64,000 nt of DNA from Pisaster brevispinus (lineage: Eukaryota > Echinodermata > Asteroidea > Forcipulatida > Asteriidae), in the NCBI GenBank assembly GCA_023634235.1, contig JAMKCF010000007.1, positions 1,563,001 through 1,627,000 on the forward strand, given 5' to 3'. The notes below the pieces were generated by a model. The model was not told where the DNA came from, did no database searches, and saw only the letters and a program-made list of their open reading frames with translations. The first letter of the stretch is position 1. Every line of letters starts with the position of its first letter. Made by a program: the position numbers and the translations under genes. Of the stretch, positions 56,737 through 64,000 are shown piece by piece.

Positions 56737-58968
56737 CAGGACGACGCAGCCCATTCTAAGCAGATAATCACCAAGTATACTGTCCGTGATCGACAAATAC
56801 AGGCTGGTGAAGTCTTCGATTCAAAGAATTTGTTTTAAAATGGGCGTGGTTTCCCCTTCAAAGGTCCGCAAACTATACTTCATCGAAGTTTCAAGAAGTA
56901 CATGTATTTAGTTACGTTATTCTAGGAAACTTATAATATTTCAATATCGCTGTTTCTCATGTGCTATGAGTGTTTTTGTAGTTATTTTTTGTAAATATTT
57001 CTTTGTATATTTGAGATAAAGTTGTAATAAATTCAAATGGTAAACAAAATGTAAGTTTAAAAGACTTATAGCTTTATAATCAGTGAACTTCTACATTGAG
57101 ACTGTAATCACTTCCCTCACATTGGTTGCCAACAAACAACGTTAGCTTAAAAAATAAATGACATTCAGAGCATATTTGTGTATCCCCCTGCATCCTCATA
57201 ATATTAAGTACAAATGTCTGGGAAAACGACAATAAACATAAATTCATGGTTTGGTTTTAAAATAGATTAAAAGTTTATGTGTGAAATATTAGAAAGTTAC
57301 ATGTACTGGTGAAGTACTTTTTGGTCAAGGTAAAGAGGATCAAATTTATGTAGCCGTTTGTGACCAATGCGGTGTCCAAAGGGCAACAAAGGGTACTACC
57401 CGAAAAGGGGGGAATAATTTGTTCATCCAGCTTTGCCCCCCCCCCGTTTTTTTTTTTTCGTTTTTTTTTTCTTTCGTTTTTTTTTCTTCTGTCCTCTCTC
57501 TCGATTCTTTGTCAAAAAGCATGCAAGGAACCGATAATATTATTGAAATTAACTTTTATAGCACACATTGTGAGCAGGGAAGCACTTTTTATTTTGATAA
57601 ATGGGTGTAATCTTAGTTCCTGCACCTTTACTAAAATTCGATATTATGATCTTCCCGAACCTCGTCCATCAACATTTCTGACCCAATCTATCAACATAAA
57701 ATTGCCACTCCGCTCTTGAGGTTTGTTTTTTACGAAGTTCAGTAACCGGTCATCTTTTGAATTGCCCACACACGGCACCAGCAGGACAGATTTAATGGAG
57801 TCCACAAACAATACCTACCAAGTTTGTTGGTATAGATTTTCCGGTTGAAATGTTTTATCGACTTTTTTTCTTCTTCTTTATGGACGAGGTGGCTTTGTCG
57901 GTCCATCCACACACTGTATATTGTTACGTTTTCTCAGAATTCTTCAAGGACTGAGATTTAGCCGCGTTTTACAAACCGACCAAAATAAAGAGAAATCTAA
58001 ACTTGGGTTATGAAACGTTAGCGCGATCAACAGGGAGGGGGGGGCTAAATTGTTGATCTGATGAACAGGCGAGATGAGGACAGGTTTTTTTTATTTTTTT
58101 ATTTTTATTACTAGTATTATTAGGCCTACACGAATTCGTTTTATTTTATTGTTTATTTTATTTATTTATTTATTTATTTATTTTTTTATTAAATTAAGGT
58201 TGCCATATTTTAACTGGCTCTTTTTCTATTTCAAAGAAGTAACCCCCTAAAACCCTTTTTAAGAATGAGACACACAGAACACAATGTGGAGGATGGTACA
58301 CCATGCCGCATATCGAGCACCAAATGTAGAAACCATGCACCTGTTTCATTCTCATTGCATAATGAAGAACCAGGATGGTGGCACATTTACCTTTAAAAAA
58401 AGACAGGGGCTGGCTACAGACCTACAGATGCCGCAACGTTGATCTCAATTCTTCGCCAACCAAATTAACAAATACGCTTCTGCACTCCATCGAATACAGG
58501 CAGACATTCTGGCCCAAAATAAGCAACACTACTCCATTAAGGAGCGTATAGTTGTCATTATACATGCATGATGTACACAATGCCATTAAATTGCACAACT
58601 AAAAGTATTAAGTTATAAATTATCGAATAATTGAAGGCTAAGCTTTTTAATCAGGGATGCGCTCAAGCAGCAAACTCATTACTTTTTAAATATACCTATA
58701 ACAATAATGAAAAAACCTTGATAACTATGTAATGTAAATCTATACCTGTTATTTTTGCATGCCCAGCACAATCAGGGTGGGGGAGGGGGGTTATCATAAA
58801 TGCAATTGGTAAAAAAAAATTAAAATCGTCAAGCATATGGGTGACTACTTCAATCGTACCTGATGCTTTATTTAAGTGCAGTCGCGTAGAAAACATTCTC
58901 ACAAACCTCACGAGTTTCATAAACTCTCGTCGTCTACATTACAATCGAAAGCAAGAATCAAAAACAGT
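56737..58968. other. Intergenic region
   Basis: No supported gene. T- and C-runs at about 57437-57490 and a TTTA run near 58155. Confidence 0.45.
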
Positions 58969-59074
58969 ATGTTTTTCGTCAACCTCATGCCTCTGCTTCT
59001 GTTCTTCGGTGTGTTGTATGAATCAGGAGTAGATGCAGCTGAACATCTGAGGGAACAACCAGGTGATCTTCGAG
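58969..59074 (+). pseudogene. Orphan first exon of the secreted NTF2-like gene (inverted duplicate)
   Basis: The exon is 106 nt, exactly the length of exon 1 at 63858-63963, with the same ATG, signal peptide, G-V-L-Y-E-S-G-V-D and H-L-R-E-Q-P motifs, and a donor GAG|GTGATT. Homology continues into the 5' leader (AAAGCAAGAATCAAAA) and for some way into the intron. No matching exons 2-4 are visible downstream on this strand, so I call it a partial duplicate. A use as an alternative exon is possible. Confidence 0.6.
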
Positions 59075-61004
59075 GTGATTATTTGTAGACTTAACAAAAA
59101 TATATCACTTTTTAGTTGTAGAATATTACAGTGTTAAGGTCAGTTTTGGCAATATTAATTAAATTTCAGTCGAAATGTCTACCCTCATTATGGAAAAACA
59201 TTGTGTTTTTGAAACAATAGACCCAATTAGGCTTATTACAGTGAGACTATACACTGCATAGACTGACACCATGGGTGAAATTGACACCATCGGTATTGGC
59301 ATTTAAAGCCACCAAAAAAGAATCAAAACTTGTTAAAGTAACACTTATTTTTGCCATATAAATGATATGGCAATGTCAATAAATGTATAATTTTCAATTA
59401 CAAAAAACATACATATCCCCGGACTGTTGCTTTGTTTCCAACTAATTCAACACTATTTTGTTATTATATTTGTGTAACATTGTTACAAACTGTGGCTATC
59501 TTTTTTGCTTTACACTTATAGCTTTCCATATTTTTCCAGCTTTCGTTGGCAAAAACTCGGGCTGTGACGTTGCTCAAGAAAGGTCTATGTGACTTTCCCA
59601 CTTAAATTGGCCAGTGGAATTTGCGCGCTCTACGCATTCATCAGGTAGCGCCCTCTTTTGACTCCATTTCATCAGGATATGTCTAGACACTTATCACCGT
59701 AATTATACAACGTTTAAACATGGCCACGTGATCTCTTCTCAACCTATCAGAATGGATAAACAGTTCCAGGTGTTTATGAATAATACAGATTTGTTTTCTT
59801 TTTTTATTGCTAAAATTGAATAATGTAGTGGGACCCCCTAGTGCGGAGGGGAGGATTGAGGAACGATCCTCTATCCACCAAAGGTTACCATACACTAAAT
59901 ATAACAAAATGAGTCCACTAAAAGAAATACAATCCCCAGAACACAAATCTGTTGAAAATTGGCCTGCTGATTATGTGCCTGTTGGCATGGATCGTCACGT
60001 TCAAGGCCGTGTTGGTTGCAAATGGTGATGGTTTGGGGTGTATTTGCGTTAGCTCCGTAGATCCAGTGCAGGCCAGTCCAAATCAACTAACCGACACTGA
60101 CGTCACAAGTCCTTTGCCATGTGTTTTGTTTGATCTCGCGGTTTGCAACCAAAAAAGGGTTTAACCTCTTTTATTATGAGGTAAGGGATTCATGATAATT
60201 ATAAATTTGTTTCTATTTGTTTTGGGCAATCAATTGGAAAAAATATATGCATCTTGGAGCCGCTCTTTAAACAAATTACGGGATCAGACGAATTCTTTCC
60301 AAACTTAAGCCGTGTTCGAATTAGGGTCTTTGGCAGTAGCTACGGCAAGAACGCCCAAAAGTCCTATTTGTTCAACTTTCGGTTGCATTGACTAGAGACA
60401 AAGAGCATAAACAACGTTTGTTGTCTGTTTGGGGCAGAGCGGCCAATCACGTGTAACATTAATTTGTGATCTCACCAGTTTTGGGAAAACTACAAGTTGA
60501 TCGTAGCTAAAGAATTAAGGACTAATTGATCTTGTGATAGGAAACTGCAAATACTGCAAAAACATACAAAAGGATCGGAGATGACACATTTAGTCAGAAA
60601 CTACAAGACGTCAGAGATTTTAATCAGATTTTGATGATAAACAAATGCCACAACCATACTGCCCCAAGTTAAAGTTTTTTCGTGGATAAAATTATAATTA
60701 TTTTTTGCAGGCCTATCTGATTTAATATTATAGATAAAAATATTGAAAAATTTCGTTCGTTGGTTATTGGAATTGTTAATGAAAGACTAATCAATATTTG
60801 TTTGCCAATAAATATAATCATTCAATTGTTACATTTAAAGCTACAAGAGAATAACACAAACAGGTATTCACTCTCTTAAATTAATCTACAAATGTTAGAG
60901 GAGTAGTGTTATTTTGGTCAGAAGGAACTTGACGAGAATCGAAATCGACATCAAAATACAACCAATATCTCTGTGATACTCAGGATTGTAGAGTACGCCG
61001 TAGA
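59075..61004. other. Intergenic region between orphan exon and the secreted gene
   Basis: AT-rich, no supported gene. It holds one TAGCGCCCTC word at 59646-59655. Confidence 0.45.
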
Positions 61005-61086
61005 TTAGGCTGATTGGTTATGCGTGTTGAACATTGATATGTAGAACTTGTATCCATCGGCAGTCTTCCTGAAGATATCCAATTCA
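61005..61086 (-). CDS. Secreted NTF2-like gene, exon 4
   Basis: Acceptor TCACAG, 82 nt, ends N-Q-S-A then TAA at 61007-61005. Confidence 0.75.
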
Positions 61087-63963
61087 CTGTGACAAACGAA
61101 ATTGTTGTTATTTTTCAAACACGTTTATTTGTAGCTGGCTATTGGGGTCTTTATTTCGTCACTTGATACAAACATTATCAATTTGTGATATCAATTTGAA
61201 ATAAACGGGGCCAGACTAATTTCCTTTCCGGACTCAATTCGGTTGCATTGATTTGAATGCGAGAAAAACAAGATGGCTGCACCATGCAGGAATAATGTCA
61301 CCAGTGCTGCATATTGCGATATGCAATTACCAAATACGAGTACCAATAATAAAGGGCGACCTCAATAGTTTATACTAAAAACATGATAGAGAAATATTGG
61401 CATGGGTATATACTTACGTAGCACCAATGTACTTTTCACCCGACTCGTTGAAAAATTCAAAGCGAAGCGTACCGTACACAAAATTCGCATCTTTGTCCAT
61501 AGCCCCCACCTCGTCATACTCAATTTCGATGTGAGATGCTCTCTCATTTAAAAGCTCCACCACAGTTTGTATCTCTACCGTCATAAAAAATAAGTTACAA
61601 TGAAAGATTTGTGATAGGAAAATCCGACAGATACAATCTTGACAACCCTACAGTGAAGGTCGCTGTTAGCAGTCGCTGACAAACCATCGTCGTAACCACA
61701 ATGTTCACACCAGTTTAGCCCATATGCCAAGCGGGACCATGCCAAACATCCTACAGAGGTGGTATCATTCAACAGGGGTCAGGAAGGGGAAGATAAAACT
61801 GCATCATGCCACACACATCCTGAGGTGGTGTCAATCAACTGGGGTCAGATCAAACTCCGTCATACACAAACGTGTATCATTTTAATTTATCTTGTGTGCA
61901 TTGAAAGGAGCAACCCGCTATTATAAACGGACGGGTTCAAACGTTATAACGGTCATCGAGATTGTGCAATATTGCGTCAAACCAGTCACCCCACCCCACC
62001 CGCTACCAGTCTTAAATGGTCACATGACCATTGTTCAACCGATACGACTGCCTAAACTAACTGGATCGTTATTTTATGTTATTTTTTATGATGTAAATTA
62101 GTGAAGAACAGACAAACGAAAACAGTAAGTACCGTCTTGTCCAACAAAGGCTGGTAAACCGTCCATCAATACTTTGGCCTCCGGGTCGATAAAAGTCATT
62201 GCAGTCTCCGTATCATGTTGTTGGCTGTAGTAAATAATACCCTCAACAACGGAGACAATCTTACCTGAGAATTAAAAATGAATCGTATATTTGATGTAAA
62301 CTCCATAAATACAGAAGACTTAGACTAACATTCAGACCAAGATGTACAAATGAGGAATGTGGAAATACGAAGAAAAACCCAGCAGCCTTGGGATTGCACA
62401 AAAGCGAACTAAATCGCTATACAAAAGAGTAATCCCCGGTAAAAAGAAAAGCATTTGACAATAGGCCTACAATAAAATATTGTTACGTGCGGCTAGTCCA
62501 TGAGCGCCCAAAAGAATCAGGCACGACAGAGACAAATGGAAAGACAGAACATAAGATAATTAGCACCAGCAATTATAATTGATAACAAATAATTTAGTAC
62601 AAGACTCGATACATACCCAAAAAGCAGTTAACTCACTAGTAGAATTACATGGGGGGGGATTAATACAATGCAAAATTAAAGACCCTAAGACTACCGGTGA
62701 AAGATGACTGGGTTGCACTGGCAGTCGTCTCTACAAGTTTCCCGGCCCTTCTTTGTGGCGGCTTTGTAGTGGGTCGCAGATGAGTCTCACTGTTGCACTA
62801 GACTGGTTTGGTCCAGGTCGTCTAGTAGGTAGAGCCTCAAAACCTGGCCTGGGTTTTAGCCCAACTTGGGAGAACCTCAAGACCGGGCGTAGGTCTTAAG
62901 CCATCTAGTTGAAGGAGAGACAGAACAGTGAGTGGCGGATCACTGCCTGTGATGTAGATGTACGAACCAAAAGGTTCTAGCCATCGTCTTGAAGGAGAAA
63001 AGAAACAACACTTCGGCGAACTGTTTCTATTAGCATGAGGCCGACCTACCGAGGCTTTGACTGGACCGTGTGGCCAAGGCTGATGAAGTGGTGACACCCA
63101 TCATGGAAGAGTTGGACAGAGCCCCCAGCTGACTCGATGGTGGTGAAGTGATGAGTGTAACTCAGCATGAGAAATACCTTGGCTTATATAGCCCTACATA
63201 ACTACACAATGCAGAGGGCAATTAATACTTTTATTATTGTGCCCGCTGCAAGTAACAACAATAATTTAAGAAAACAATGCTACAGTAATGGCCACTGCAT
63301 TAATCAAACAATGAACATTTTATACACAACATTCCATGCATGCTAGAAAATGCCATACCACATTCATCCATGTGGGGCCTAATACCACAGACATTATTCA
63401 GGTAAACCAATATAATCTATGGAAATAAAGTAACAGATGAGTTTAAATGGGGGAGGAGGAATCTCATCTGTAACAATATCCAAAAATATTAAATGGTTAT
63501 AAACACTCTTATTATGACATGAGACGCGAACAATCTCTTTGTTAGCTCTACGTCAATCTCCAGTAAGGTTCACCTCGTTCGACTATTGATTTATTTAAGA
63601 ATTTGTAACAAATACAACTTGTTAACTGTTAAATCATAATTTCAATTATTACAATCTCATAGCCAAATCCAGTCTCAACATGTTTTCAATACATAATGTT
63701 TGACGACGTTTGTGTATATTTTTAGGAATGAGAGTAAAGAGACTTCCCACTCAAGTTTGACAATTTATTTTAATGAACTTAACTGACCTTTATCTCGGTA
63801 CAAAATATGATACTCTATATCTAAACGGTGAAAAGTAATTAGTCTACAAATATTTACCTCGAAGATCACTTGGTTGTTCCCTCAGATGTTTAGCTGTATC
63901 TACTCCTGATTCATACAACACACCGACCAACAGAAGCAGGCGTACGAGGTTGACGCGAAACAT
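61005..63963 (-). CDS. Small secreted NTF2/SnoaL-like protein, four exons, 158 residues
   Basis: Minus-strand join: 63963-63858, 62264-62133, 61574-61418 and 61086-61005, all GT-AG with consistent phases (+1, +1, +2). Exon 1 gives a hydrophobic signal peptide (about residues 1-22). The rest, about residues 36-155, looks like the NTF2-like/SnoaL (DUF4440) fold: an N-terminal helix with Y-Y-S-Q-Q-H-D-T-E-T-A-M, then I-D-P-E-A-K-V-L-M-D-G-L-P-A-F-V-G-Q-D-G, and C-terminal strands F-V-Y-G-T-L-R-F-E-F-F, Y-I-G-A-T-E-L-D-I-F-R-K and D-G-Y-K-F-Y-I-S-M-F-N. This fold serves enzymes and small-molecule or protein binders. No catalytic residue can be assigned and the role is unknown. The exon structure was found by reading splice sites and the fold call rests on pattern only. 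Confidence 0.8.
61418..61574 (-). CDS. Secreted NTF2-like gene, exon 3
   Basis: 157 nt between GACGGTAG and AC|GTAAGT, encoding V-V-E-L-L-N-E-R to G-E-K-Y-I-G-A. Confidence 0.75.
62133..62264 (-). CDS. Secreted NTF2-like gene, exon 2
   Basis: 132 nt between TTCTCAG and G|GTACTT, encoding K-I-V-S-V-V-E-G to F-V-G-Q-D. Confidence 0.75.
62690..63180. repeat. GC-richer, possibly retroelement-derived segment in intron 1
   Basis: Base composition stands out from the AT-rich intron. Short blocks recur within it (GTTGAAGGAGAGACAGAAC and CTTGAAGGAGAAAAGAAAC; AGCCTCAAAACCTGG and GAACCTCAAGACCGG). It looks like a scrap of a LINE-type element, but no reverse-transcriptase motif is seen. Confidence 0.3.
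63858..63963 (-). CDS. Secreted NTF2-like gene, exon 1 (signal peptide)
   Basis: ATG at 63963-63961, 35 codons plus one base, donor GAG|GTAAAT. The 5' leader continues to the window edge. Confidence 0.8.
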
Positions 63964-64000
63964 ACTGCTTTTGAATCTTGCTTTGGATTGTGTTGTAGAA

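Overview
The window looks like animal nuclear DNA, most likely from an invertebrate deuterostome and probably an echinoderm. It shows GT-AG introns, AATAAA signals, low gene density, many short repeats and SINEs, a Brachyury gene and Ig-superfamily receptors. The phylum is an inference from gene content and repeat style. No species is claimed.

Layout. 1-2.6 kb: minisatellite-bearing elements with Helitron-type 3' ends, then a 62-bp minisatellite. 3.4-4.2 kb: a possible small membrane-protein gene. 6.65-8.57 kb (+): an intronless three-Ig, single-pass receptor resembling the Kirrel/nephrin group. 9.7-13.1 kb: palindrome, tRNA-derived SINEs and nested MITEs. 14.2-15.7 kb (-) and 19.5-21.35 kb (-): two tandem paralogues of a two-Ig receptor with ITIM/ITSM-like tyrosines. 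The first is broken by a short retroelement-tail insertion and the second is intact. A frameshifted stalk fragment of the same family lies at 27.24-27.42 kb (-). 24-27 kb: further repeats, including inverted relatives of the 1-2 kb elements. 28-42 kb: no convincing genes, but a 43-bp-arm inverted repeat, a foldback SINE and a ~0.9-kb array of small hairpins. 42.6-55.1 kb (+): a seven-exon Brachyury gene whose exons join in phase to 449 residues, with a 6.7-kb last intron full of repeats. 61.0-63.96 kb (-): a four-exon gene for a small secreted NTF2/SnoaL-like protein. A free-standing inverted copy of its first exon lies at 58.97-59.07 kb (+).

The genes do not form a pathway. The coherent unit is the Ig receptor cluster. 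Two paralogues share TATA-type promoters and a tail with S-x-Y-x-x-V, L-x-Y-x-x-L and T-x-Y-x-x-I motifs, the pattern of inhibitory immune receptors in vertebrates. The neighbouring Kirrel-like receptor carries one ITIM-like motif of its own. The remaining sequence is mainly mobile-element debris, including at least three GAAACGTC-centred folds that resemble degenerate hammerhead ribozymes.
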